A stretch of DNA of 64,000 nucleotides, from positions 10,201,649 to 10,265,648 of the forward strand of contig NC_064237.1 of assembly GCF_023101765.2 (NCBI RefSeq), written 5' to 3'. The notes below the pieces were generated by a model. The model had not been told where the DNA came from, searched no databases, and was given only the letters and a program-made list of their open reading frames with translations. Below, piece by piece: positions 1 to 11,400 of this stretch (positions are counted from its first letter, which is position 1; every line of letters starts with the position of its first letter). The position numbers and the translations under genes are program-made. Origin of the DNA: Spodoptera frugiperda. Lineage: Eukaryota; Arthropoda; Insecta; Lepidoptera; Noctuidae.

Positions 1-258
1 ATTGTAATCAATTTGAAGAGCTTTCGTAGTTAGCGAAGCCTTATTTCTTTGTCTACAAAATTCCATCTGATTCATGAAGACGACCGACTGAGACAAGTAA
101 GAGATTAGACCTTTAATTTATTACCTAAGAACGTTGGGACAGACTCGGAAGGAGGAAGTTTCATTGTGTTCAAATTACACTGACATGGAATTCTTGAGTG
201 GTACGAATTTAGCCGCAAGGGGATTTTAATAGAATTCAAGTTTGTTTGCGAAGAAACA

Positions 259-354
259 ATGTCTTCATTTTTGTCAAGCACTTTGAATGTCGCGTTGGTT
301 TTTTGTTTGATTGTCCTTGCTAAGCCCGCGGTTAACGCTCCGAGATCTGTATAG
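259..354 (+). other. 31-codon ORF resembling a signal peptide
   Basis: A short open frame starts at an ATG in good context (gaaacaATG) and ends at a TAG at 352-354. The peptide has a polar start, a hydrophobic core (VALVFCLIVLA) and a possible AxA-like cleavage region (AVNA), as in insect secretory leaders. It could be the first coding exon of a secreted protein, but the following GTATAG would be a poor splice donor and I find no continuation downstream. It may equally be a chance ORF. Confidence 0.2.
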
Positions 355-483
355 CAATTTAAATGTGAATATATTTTATTATATCTTCATATTATATGAA
401 CGTATTAAATGATATTATATAAAATCTATTAATAAAGCCTAGAATTAGGAAATATGGATGTCAGTCAGATTGCTACTAAAAGT

Positions 484-735
484 AACGAGTACACAAATAA
501 TCTGGGGGCACGGCAGTGCCCCCGCCAAGTCGAGCAAAAAAAAAGCGGCACGGCCGTACCATCCTTTTCTCGAAGCAATTCGGGCCTTTTTCGACCCCCT
601 ATAATTCGGTTGTGGATAAAGCAAGAAACCTGAATCTTCAGTAACTAATCCGGCATTGTATAAACACAGAATATTTAAAATTTCAGTCAATTTGAACCAG
701 TAGTTTAAGAATGACAACTTGTTAAAGTTTCTAAA
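484..735. repeat. Dispersed repeat with a perfect 8-bp hairpin
   Basis: This GC-rich block stands out from its AT-rich surroundings. At 504-523 it holds a perfect inverted repeat, gggggcac / gtgccccc with a 4-base loop, followed by a run of A and a CTTTTTCGACCCCC-like stretch. It reads like a mobile-element fragment of the kind scattered through moth genomes. The antisense 99-codon ORF here (445-744) shows no domain and is not proposed as a gene. Confidence 0.4.
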
Positions 736-3700
736 TTTTGTCACTCACTGACTCACCGATCATCGAGTTTGCCAATATGTGGTTTAGTGTCTTAATCATG
801 ACTTAAATATTTTGTAATTTCGGTCCAGCAACTGCTCAATAACTCCCATATAAATATATGGGATTACAAAGTTATTTATGCAGTTGGTGGTTGGTGGTGG
901 TTATAAATTTAATAGGTGTGTGGCATATACTTGATAGCCCATGTATTATTACTTGTAAAATGGTCGCCAATGATTGGTTTTGTAGCCATAAAACATATCC
1001 ATAGCCTCCTTACGAAAGAATGACTGACAAGCAAAATATCATGACAGACAAGATGCATACGTGAGCCCTCACTTGTGTCGAAACCTAACCTTTAAGTTTG
1101 CTTAAAGATCCCATAAGACCTTTATTTTACCGTCAGATCCATGTAATACCAAGTCGGTTAATATAGTGTCTACTTGGTATAGTTTCTTCTTCTCAGTCGA
1201 CCTGATACCTCTTGCGAAATTTTATTACATGTAGGTTAGGTTTTTTGAAGGTAATTATAATTATAATATTACTTCAATCTATGTCTAGTCTGGTGCTCGC
1301 GTCACTTGATGTATGATCCTCCTCCAAGTGCCCCTATCCTCGTGCGGTCTTTATAGCTTGAGGAACTGTCATGCCGGTGAGGACTTGGTATTACATGGAT
1401 CTCACAACTTTTTACAGCATCTAGCCAACAGATTGGTGAATGACCGCGAGGTCTTTTACCATTAACCTGACCCACAAACACTAGCTTCTCCGGATTGGCA
1501 GGGTTTCTATGGTAATAGGTTTACTATACTTGTTTAGATCTCTGGGCTTCAGTTGTATTAAAATCTTTTAGTGAAACAAACATGACATTTGTAACCAACA
1601 AAAATCAATAGCGTCAAATTCTAAAACATCGAATAAACCGCAAAGATTTAAAATTCACCAGAATCTTTTAAGATACGGAAAAGGAAAAAACTACGTGCCA
1701 AGCTTTAGGTGTCAAGCAGTGCCCGTAATTGAATACCCCACATCACATTTACATTTATTAGGAATCCAGAGGTCAGGCGGTGAACAAACACTAGAATGTG
1801 CTAAGGAATGGAGGAATACGGACGAAAATAACGATCGGGGAATAAAATTGATTCTTCTTTGAAGTGCAACGGGCTTAGAGAAGGTAAATAGAGCTTTGCA
1901 AATGTCAATAAATAAAGCTTATTTTTGCTTGCACCTCAAAAACAAAAATAATAAAAAGTTATTCAGCCATCATAAAGGTATTACTGGATTATTATTAATA
2001 AAACTTCTATGAAACAACCAATGCAAGAAAATTTTATTTTGTTATACAATTTCCCCATTCATAATTACTATGTTCTTAGTCAAATTTTACATAAGCTCAG
2101 TACCTACCAGAAAAAGGATTTGTAAAAAGCCAAGAGAAACAAACAAATATATTGCTAAAAGGACAACTGGGAGCGTGGAGCGACTCAAGCGAAGTGGAGC
2201 GAAGCACTTACATACATCTGCTTGAGTAGAATTTGATTGTGAATTAAACAACCACTACCCACAACCCAGCTCTATCCCAATCCTCTAATCTTAACAAAGC
2301 GTCACTTTAGACACGAGTTCTTACTGTAAAGAAAATAGGGAAGTATTTATTTTGGTACTAAGTACTAAGACTGCATTGTTATAACATGTGTGAGTAAGGA
2401 TCACTGCTGAAAAAGGAGATTTGGCCTAATTTTTAAATCAGATAAAGTATTGCAATTTGTGTTTTTAAACTAACATGGTCACTAGTAATATCATTAGAAC
2501 TTAAAACGGGATATTTACTACGTTTTTAATAAAAACGAACAAGAAAGAGGGTAGACCGATTTGTCTACTTACTCTTATATAAACATCCTCCCGCGCATAA
2601 TCAATTGCAACAGTGCCGAAATATCGGAAACTCACAAAAACCAATAAACATGGTATCTAAATGTCCCCCTTTTTAGGTTCTAAAGTATTGCAGGTTACAG
2701 CGGTTTTTTTGATTATTGGAATACTGGAAAGTAAAAAATCTGGCGTGCGGCAATAGACTTTTTGTTTATATCACCACTTTTGTGAAACATACCAATTACT
2801 ATTTTCTGTTTCGCTATAGTCACTGCGTCGTGTTTCGCGGAAAACTGCTCATGAATATGAGCCTCTAGCATGGCTTGAAACAAGTCGAGTTTCTCGTCAA
2901 ACAATTACGTGAATAAGCTGAAAAACATAAAATACAATAAACTTCTTGTTGGGGATAATAATATAGCTAAAATTTGTGTACTTATTACTAGCGCTTCTCT
3001 TCCGACCCTATTCAGGAATAACGTTACTAATACTAAGTTAGGGTTGATGTACTAGGCACTCCTAACATTAATATTTCACTGTTTAGTGTTCACTTAAACA
3101 TAAATTCGCCCGTTGGGACTCGTAAACACATTATTGTCCGTAGCTGAACAATGTTGTATATAGTAGACACGCAGTACTAGATAGAACTACTGATTATATG
3201 GTATTAGATAATGTTCGATTGTTGGTTTGATAAGAATAATATAGTAATTTCAAGTTGTCATTTAAATAACTTGGTCATCTGATTGTGGAGATAGAAAAAA
3301 TAGCAGATCATGTTCATTCTGTATAATCTGACATTGAATAGAGATAATTTAATTAGTGTAGGAGATGTATAGTTTTTTGAAATAAAAAATGCAATTAAGG
3401 TCAAAAATTTAAACCGACGCTGAGGTCAAGCGATCGTACTTACAACAACTAACCAAAACAAAACAGTGATCCACGTAATGTAAGTATAATTCAGACCGGA
3501 CTCCATCTTGCAAATGCTGGCTACTTCAAACATTTTAACTTAATTTTCAGGCAATTTCAATCTGCTCGTAAAAGCTACTTCAGTTGTTAGATAAGCACTT
3601 TAAGTTGCAACACTAACAAAATTCCCGCAACTCAGTGTACTTTCAGTGTATCTTCAGGAGTTTTCAGCTGCCGTATAATATTATATTAATTTGAAACCGT

Positions 3701-3845
3701 CGGTGTCGTTAGATATAAATTATTAAGCAGAAGAAGACTCGTGATTATAACTCAAAATTGTTTACTGAGATAATAAGCTGGACTTTAATTTTATAAGCTG
3801 TTGCTTAAGTACACCTGTACTTAGGTACTTTGTTAGGGAGTCTTT
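736..3845. other. Gene-free AT-rich intergenic DNA
   Basis: No ORF in this stretch looks like a conserved protein. The part at about 1280-1500 is less AT-rich and may be an old, unrecognised transposon remnant. I see no RNA gene. Confidence 0.5.
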
Positions 3846-3847
3846 TT

Positions 3848-4125
3848 TTAAGGGTGGAAAATCATCCAATGACTTCTCCCGCTTTGGGCGAGCCGAGAGG
3901 TAGTGTCAGACTCTTACTGATTAAAAACCATCCTGTTCCTACTCCTCTTTTTTGAGTCAGAGCCCCGGTAAACCCGCTAGGTAGTCCACAGCTTCGGATC
4001 AGGCATCAGCTCTACTAGGCCCCATCGGTGGTGGTCTGATGACTCTTTGAAGAGCGCGCAGAACGCGACGCGCCGTACGGGTCTAGTTCTGGTCGGGCGG
4101 TGAGCTACCCTTACTCGATGTCCAT
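3848..4125. repeat. Dispersed GC-rich repeat fragment
   Basis: This segment carries a line of phrases (hints: ggaaaatcatccaatgac, gtcagactcttactga, ccccggtaaa) whose reverse-complement counterparts recur near 47690-47885, and more weakly near 14170-14360 and at the right window edge. It is therefore an interspersed element with copies in both orientations. The class is unknown and no coding capacity is visible. Confidence 0.5.
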
Positions 4126-4905
4126 AGATCCGCATTTATTAAGTAGTCTGAGATATTGTGGTACTTTTTGTTTTTAGTGTACTATCGATAGCAATGAGGT
4201 AAATTACCGGTTTGATACTAAGCGGTTACAGTCTTTGCAATAACCAAAAGTAAATAATTGCAATGTTTTATGTACCGTTGTATATTTATTGCTGAATTGT
4301 ATCCTTGTTTTTGGGGATCATCCTCATCGAAAATGGTTTGGATAACCTGAATTAGTTACCAGACTTAACAATACATCTCTTTAACGTTGACATTCTGTGT
4401 ATACGAAGCATACATACTTAATATGATAATAAGAAAATGTGAGAGCGTAATTCTTCTCTAGTTAACCTATGCAAAATAGCCTATGCAAAGTGCATATATA
4501 AAAATCTAAGGTCTACCGTCCACTAGTTTAGTGACCCATTTTTGGAATTACCAAGTCAAAAATTAGTTATTAGTTGAATTTACGACTATGTTTAATGTCT
4601 AGTTATTTTAATTAAATAGTTTTTTTCTCAAAACAAGTCTAGTATTTTGCATTGACGTAATAACCTACTACATTAAGCATTCTCATTAATGTTAAATTGC
4701 GTGACAACGGATGTTCTTATCCTTGTCATTCATATAAAAACTACTAAACGTATTCAACTAGAATTGGTTATGCAAATAAGTTACCTGGGTTAACACATAT
4801 ATTATGTTTGTTATTGTAACAAACATACTTCCGATATTTCTTTATGTGTGGTGTGAAGAACAGAAACAGAATGCAAATATCAATAGTTCAAGAAAAGTAT
4901 CATCA
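4126..4905. other. Gene-free AT-rich stretch
   Basis: AT-rich sequence with no convincing ORF or repeat. Confidence 0.5.
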
Positions 4906-5385
4906 GCATAGAGGGCGTCCACTGCTCGACAAAGGTCTCCCCCTTAGTCCTCCACACACGTTAGCTCGCCACCTGTATCCAGCTCCCCGCGACGGACGAT
5001 GGTCCTCCACACCCGTTAGCTCGCCACCTGTATCCAGCTCCCCGCGACGGACGATGGTCCTCCACACACGTTAGCTCGCCACCTGTATCCAGCTCCCCGC
5101 GACGGACGATGGTCCTCCACACACGTTAGCTCGCCACCTGTATCCAGCTCCCCGCGACGGACGATGGTCCTCCACACACGTTAGCTCGTCACCTGTATCC
5201 AGCTCCCCGCGACGGACGATGGTCCTCCACACACGTTAGCTCGCCACCTGTATCCAGCTCCCCGCGACGGACGATGTCACAGGTCCACCTAATGGCAGGT
5301 CTGCCCACGATTCGTCTTTCGGTCCGTCGTCTCCACTCGATCACTTTTCTGGCAGCCGCCAGTCCTAAAAGCGATGTGGCCTGCC
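4906..5385. repeat. Lepidopteran-type interspersed element containing a minisatellite
   Basis: The left edge has 'ggcgtccactgctcgaca', and the right part has 'ggtccacctaatggcagg' and 'tctgcccacgattcgtc', phrases typical of an abundant moth repeat. Its middle section has been expanded into tandem units (separate entry). Short ORFs crossing it at 4844-5074 and 5274-5456 merely translate the repeat and are not genes. Confidence 0.6.
4948..5277. repeat. 55-bp minisatellite, six units
   Basis: Units start at 4948, 5003, 5058, 5113, 5168 and 5223, an exact 55-bp period. Each begins with tcctccacac and ends with gcgacggacgatg. Units differ by only one or two bases (for example acccg for acacg in unit two and cgtc for cgcc in unit five), so the expansion is recent. 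Confidence 0.95.
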
Positions 5386-6495
5386 CATTATCACTTCCTA
5401 GAAAAGTATATCAAATACTAATTATATTACAATTTATTTATCATTGTCGGAACTAATATGAAACGTAGGTATCATATTAATTTTGTATTGATATTAACCA
5501 GCTATATTTAGTATTGATATGTAAATAGCGACAGTGACTGCAATAATTAATTAGTCTTAAAATGTGACTGGCGCCATATGCATCACATAAAATACAGTTC
5601 ACACACACCAAATCAAATAAAACATCCAGTAATTGTATGTCTACCAGTTGTATAAACAGAATACACGTTTTTCCATATAAAATATTTTCAAATTAACATT
5701 ACACTTAAATATTGATCATTCGCTTTTACATTCAAATGAAGCACTTAACATCAATTTTACTCTTCAAACGTAAACAGTCTGATCTTCAGCCGCTTAGATT
5801 TTGGAGGTTTAGTGGAGCTTAGCCGGTCTCTACTTGGCTTCGAAGATAGAACATGGCAATTTATAATGACATTGTTTATCCCTGTTGTCGTCTTTAACTC
5901 CTTGTAATAAGGCTGGTTTTAGCTATAGCCCTTCCTACTTAAATTGAACATTAAAGTTCTATTAAAATAGCATTACTTTTGTTACCAAAAATAAGTAATT
6001 GAGACACTATAACACAAAATTGTACTTTATAATTATTTAGACTAAGATTATTAGGTTGTCTAACAGTTTGCGTAGAGATTTTTTCTATGTGAACAGTCAT
6101 CTATGTACGAATTGTCTAACAATGTCATTTACATCATGATACATTGTTGTTTTTACATACAGATTACAAAAATAAAATGTATGTATTTGCATAATATGTA
6201 TATTCGTAAGCATTTTGGTGTTCCTCCAAAACTCGTTGCATAAACAGATAGGAACTGAAAAATATTTCATGTTATTTTATTAAATATTTCTGCACTGTAC
6301 AAAAATTCATACATTTTGTAATTTAGGTATAGCAACCATAGTAACAAAAATTCAATATTGTTTTAGGAATTTGTTACTTATTCCCAGATATTTTTTTTGG
6401 TGTTAGAAGCAAATTTACTTTTTGCTATGTATGTATATAGGGATCTGCCTTCAAATCATTACAGTTTCTTATCATTTTTCCTATCTTCCAATCAT
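5386..6495. other. Gene-free AT-rich stretch
   Basis: No supported gene, RNA or repeat was seen here. Confidence 0.5.
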
Positions 6496-6625
6496 TATTC
6501 ATCATCATCATCGTCATCATATAAGCCATAAGACGTCCACTGCTGAACCTAGGCCTCTCCCAATGATTTCCGGACAGAGTGGTTGGAAGCAACCTGCATC
6601 CAGCGTCTCCCTGGCAACTATTAGC
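6496..6625. repeat. Fragment of the 'cgtccactgctg' interspersed repeat
   Basis: A run of CAT/CGT triplets is followed by 'gacgtccactgctgaacc', 'aggcctctcccaatgatt' and 'ctgcatccagcgtctccc'. These match the body of the element at 4906-5385 in order and orientation, here without tandem expansion. The short ORFs over it are shadows. Confidence 0.65.
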
Positions 6626-9054
6626 ACAGAATAATTTATACTACACAGCTTGACCCTGAAAAGTATAAAGACCCGATAATGAAAAAATAATAAAGAGGAA
6701 ACCGGAAAACCGATATGGGTAATTTCTACGGATGTTAAAAACAAATTATTCAATCTGGGGGTAATCAACATTAAATAATGCTTGTTGTCCTAGCAACCAA
6801 TCATAAAGAAAGAGGTAAGATTAAACAAAACTCAGTTTGATGATTTTCCTTAGTTACAATTAATTTTACTTAAGTTTCCATGGAAAAGTAATATAATAAT
6901 CACCTAACTCGTGGCAACCTTGACAAAAGAATAGTCTCGATAAGTATTGTTGACAACAGTGATAAAAATCATTAAAATTAATATTATTTACAACACACTC
7001 TTGATACACGTTTACACACCAAAGAACATAAGCAACTATCGTGATACATACAAAATTAACTAAAAAATCACGTTTACTCAAGTACGTTAATGGAGTAAAG
7101 CTCTACTAGTTTCGAGTCGCAAAGAGACTCTTCATCATGAGCAGTGTTCGCAGACGCGGCGACGTTAAAAAAAACACATCTTTTCCGATAGATATTGTTT
7201 TGTAGAGATACTTATAAAAATAATTTACCATTTTCCAATCCCAAGCGACTGTAAAATCGTTGAAAATTGAAACAACCCCAAAAATAAACCATGTACAAAT
7301 CAATTAGGCTGCAATTAATAAAATTATTACCGAACGAAAAAATGAACGCAAAAGCCGAATCCCAAACATTTGCTCGTGCTTACACAATTTTTCCTCGTTT
7401 ATGGAAATGATAATAAAAATACATCTTCGGAATATCATTCGTTAATCCTCGGTATATTCCGTCGAATTTAATCTCAGTGATTATATGAATACGCGCCATC
7501 CCTTAGCCCAAAGGTCGACGTTAAGGCCCTTTACCCTAATTTATTCTGGGTACCTACTCCGGTACCGGTATTAACCATATTTTCATTGTGAACTGAAATT
7601 TTAGCGGAGATAATAACTTAGCTATATAGGTTTCATGCTACAAATAATAGATTTTGATAAACTTTAGTAGTTTCTCCAAATATAGCTGGTATTAATAATT
7701 TTATTCGACGGTACGATAGGATCAAAATTTTGGTCTGAATTAATTAAAACTTGATCGCTTTCAATTCCCTAATTAGATTATCGGAATCGTTTTTAGATTA
7801 GACGAAATATGGAGAAAATTATCGAGACATCTTACCTTCGTGTCTTAATTATAGACCAAGGTAAATTAGTTTTACGTCATCAGTAGCTATCTAATGCTTC
7901 GAAATAGCTATCAAAGACAGAGTTCTTATTCGAAAGACAAATCATATTACCTCACTACATTTAATAATGCAAAAAGCAGCTCTCAACGCTAAATTTTCTA
8001 CTTCTTCAGAAGTAAAATAAAATCTTACTCCGCAATTACTCGTATCTTCCACTTCATAAAGGACTCAGTTTCATAGACTGACAGACGACAAACAATCTAA
8101 AAATTTGGGTACAAAAGTGTAAAATTATTCATAAGTATTCCTTGTAGAATGAAAATGAGTACGCAGATGAAATAACTAAAAGACTGACCATTTTTTTACA
8201 ACTTTTTATTTTATGTTAAGTAATTGTGATTAAAATAAACCTTGAAACTTACACTTTTCTTTATTGAGTGTGAAAATAAACTAATGATGTCCAAGGCTAC
8301 TAAGACATAATAATCGTATTACTAATAATTTTTATGAAAGTAAAATACTCGTATACATGCATGTTGTGGTGGTCCGGAGGTTTAAGACGTCCGCAAACTC
8401 ATATCAAGCATGAGTTTGTCATCGAAACCTACCAATGTCAAAAGTATTAAAGTCACTTTTCTCACTTCATTGTATATTTGTAAAAGTAATACACCACTAA
8501 GCTACAGTGATTAGGAAAATAGAATTTAAACTATCTAATCGTAAGTTTGAAATCGCAACCGCATTGAACAAGCGTGGTGATTAATGCTCAAACCTTCTCC
8601 GTGTGAGAGAAAAGAGGCCTTTGGTCAGCAGTGGCCACTTACAGACTGTTAATGTTGTTAAAAATATATAAGACGACGGATTGCCAAAATAATTAACATG
8701 CGGTTAAAAATTGACACCATATAAACGGACATAAAAATATAGCTAAAGAATTTCCCATATTTCCCAATCACAGAAATTCCCATCAGCTAAATCACGGGCA
8801 TAGCTCTCGTCCCATAAATAATATATCGTCAGCAATCATTGTAGCAAAGCCCGGTTAATCCGTCAAACGATGGCAATTAATCCATAGCGGAATCGATGAC
8901 TAATGACAGCACATAACACAACTAGGGGAACACACTATATGAACACTACCGACCGTAATTACACAAAATCAATCCTCGCGATTGTCAATTTACCGACTGT
9001 AATCGAAGGTTTGTTAACCCTTCTGACCAGGAGTGCTCCAATGGCGCAACAATA
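6626..9054. other. Gene-free DNA with one weak repeat trace
   Basis: No coding region can be supported. A weak trace at about 8540-8655 ('ttctccgtgtgagag', 'ggtcagcagtggcc') resembles the end of a common moth repeat. The rest is AT-rich and featureless to my eye. Confidence 0.45.
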
Positions 9055-10760
9055 CCTTTGCAGGAGTCGCTGTGAAAGTATAGGAGATAGCGGGTCGCCC
9101 TGTTTAACTCCCTTGGGATAGGAAAGGATTGGCACTAACCTGTGTAGCTTAATGGCTGGGTGCTGTGATATATATTTTTTCCCAGGTTAATATATGTGAG
9201 GTCAATGTCTTGGTTCTGTAGGGCTGTGAATATGGAGGAATGGGTACTGTCGAAGGCTTTAGATAATCCGGGAACGCAATGTATAATGGAAGCTAACCTC
9301 CAGTATTTTTCTATAATTTGCCGTTGAGGGTATGTAAATGGTCTGTGGTAGAGAGGCCGCGTCGGAAAGTGCTTGCTCGGCTGGCTGGTGTTGGTCCAGT
9401 TGGTCGGATACAGCTGTTTTCTATTACTTTGATGCGCTTTGTACAAATGGCGCATACTAGCCTAATCGGGCGAAACCCCACTTGTCCGCCTTTCTTATGC
9501 AGTATTATAATATTGGAGTGGCATGAACTTCTCGGTAGTGTACCGTTTTTAATCTCAGTTGAATAGATTTGTGAATGTGAAGCAACGAATTGGTTCTCCA
9601 ATCTTTAGAGCTTCGGTGGTAATGCCATCCTCAGGTGTTTTGCTGTATTTCATATTGGCAGCGCTCGATGAACTTCATAGCCACTCTATTGGTGGGATGT
9701 TTTCTGAATATGAGTAGGTATTTAGATGGATTTGGGAGCTGTCCTCACCGTAAAGGGATTTATAGTATTCTGACAAATGTCTAAAATTTTGTCTTTATCA
9801 GTCTGTTTTGACCGTTATTAGTTTCGTTGCTGTAGGTATTTTTCCTGTTTCGATGCCTAATTGCAATTCTAAGTGACTGATTTTGTTCTAGAGTTGTTTT
9901 TATTAACTGAGTATTATAATTCCGGATATCGTACGTATTTTTCGTTTAACTTCTTCACTTTTAATTTATATTCTGGTGTGTGGATGTTAAGTTTCTGTCG
10001 GTCGTCAATTAGTATGGTGGATGGACTTAATTTCTTCGTTTTATTTCGTGCTTTTTTGATGTTTCGACTAGCTGATTGTATACATTAGGGATGTGATTTC
10101 TGTATTGTGTTTGTACGGTCCACCTCTAAATTAAGCGTCCGAAAACTGGTTCAGTTCCAGTAGGTAGTGCTCTTTATTAGCAATCAGTGGGATTTACGCC
10201 TTTTTATAGAATTTTGTATCATGCGAACCCGTTGTATTTTCGCGTTAAGCTAAGACTGTAATCCTGAGAGGGCGATGATCAGAGCTGAATTTAAAATTGT
10301 TTAGGAACGACATTAGTAACTATTTGTTTCCTGGAGGAAAGGCTAAAATCTATTTCATTTTTGGTGTGGCCATCAGGAGAGAACCACGTCCGCGGCGGTG
10401 TGGTTTTTTGTAGAAAAATGCGTTGTTAATGTTTAAATTTCTCCTGAAGCAAACCGAATTAACGTGTGCCGCGATCGTTTCTGTGGCCTATACATGTGGT
10501 CCTAAAATGCTGTAGTTGTCCGTTGGTAGTGCTGAGCCGATTTTTGCATTGAAATCTCCTACAACTATCATCCAAGTCCGGCGCTATGTTCATCACATGC
10601 TCGGTTGAGGAGATCGTAGAACTCCTCGATTTCGTCACAGTGTGGGTTGATGGGGCGTATACTTGGATAATAGTGAGGGTTTTTGTTTGCTATTTTAAAC
10701 TTGAGTAGTATGAGCTGCGATTTGAATATGATACGTAATGAGGTTATTTTTCCATTTTTT
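9055..10760 (-). mobile_element. Decayed LINE retrotransposon (RTE-like), antisense
   Basis: Read on the minus strand, the pieces occur in LINE order but in different frames with stops. There is an endonuclease part near 10500-10720 (YAPS.., then a GDFNAK-like site) and near 10360-10440 (an RRGR..SLL..TPK-type end-of-endonuclease block). Reverse-transcriptase blocks follow: RASTFRRGLSTTDHLHTLN (about 9315-9375), a 'SKAFDS' block (about 9250) with TYINL (about 9190), and RGVKQGDPLSP at about 9075-9120. The YxDD core is missing at the 3' end. This is a dead, truncated copy; the RTE assignment is by motif feel only. Confidence 0.75.
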
Positions 10761-11400
10761 ATGTATTAAGAATCCTACTCATAAGCACTGCTGGAGAACC
10801 CACGGGGTGGTGCTGTTTAGTCAGTAAGAGTCTTTCACTCCCTACCCCGACCTCACCCATTTTAGTGTGGGAGCATGTCCATTGGAGTGATTTTCGGTGC
10901 CCTGAGTTCTAACATTAAATGTTAAGATTTTTAGTTTATCAAAGTCCAAAGGATTACGCCAAAGTCACTCGACAGGTTTTATAAGTCCTCGAGCCGGGGA
11001 TTGTATGCGCCCCTTGCTCCAGAGTGATTCAACCTACTGTCATCGGCGTCGTCACCTCTGGAGACGCCGGGGACTTGGGGCCAATTGGTTAACTAGTGAG
11101 AGTCATGGTGCTTGGGTCGTTTAGACAGTTACCTGCCACGCTTGTCTAATGCGGGTTGGTTTTTATGCAGTAAGCCATCTGACTAGGCCTGTGGACGCCG
11201 CCGTTGGTACACTAGGTACTCCTCCGCCGCCGTCCTAAATTGACATCCTGCATTGATGCCAATTGTTCTTTTTAGCCTCATTCAAACGGTTTTGATTTTG
11301 AGCCCATAAGTAGCTTCTTTGCTTATTATCGGGGACTGTTTATGCAGCTAAATAATATCTTTACGTTCCATTATCCGCCACCTATGGACCCCGGTAGTGC
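10761..11400. other. Less AT-rich, repeat-like stretch of unknown kind
   Basis: This segment is richer in GC than its flanks and contains 'gtcagtaagagtctttcac', a phrase resembling the dispersed repeat at 3848-4125. It may be the 5' leader of the neighbouring LINE relic or a separate old insertion. No ORF is supported. Confidence 0.35.

Noticed and set aside
504..523. Rho-independent-type terminator hairpin
   Set aside because: Bacterial-style terminators have no meaning in this eukaryotic context; the hairpin is better explained as part of a repeat.
4948..5277. CRISPR array
   Set aside because: Units are directly adjacent 55-bp repeats with no unique spacers, in animal DNA.
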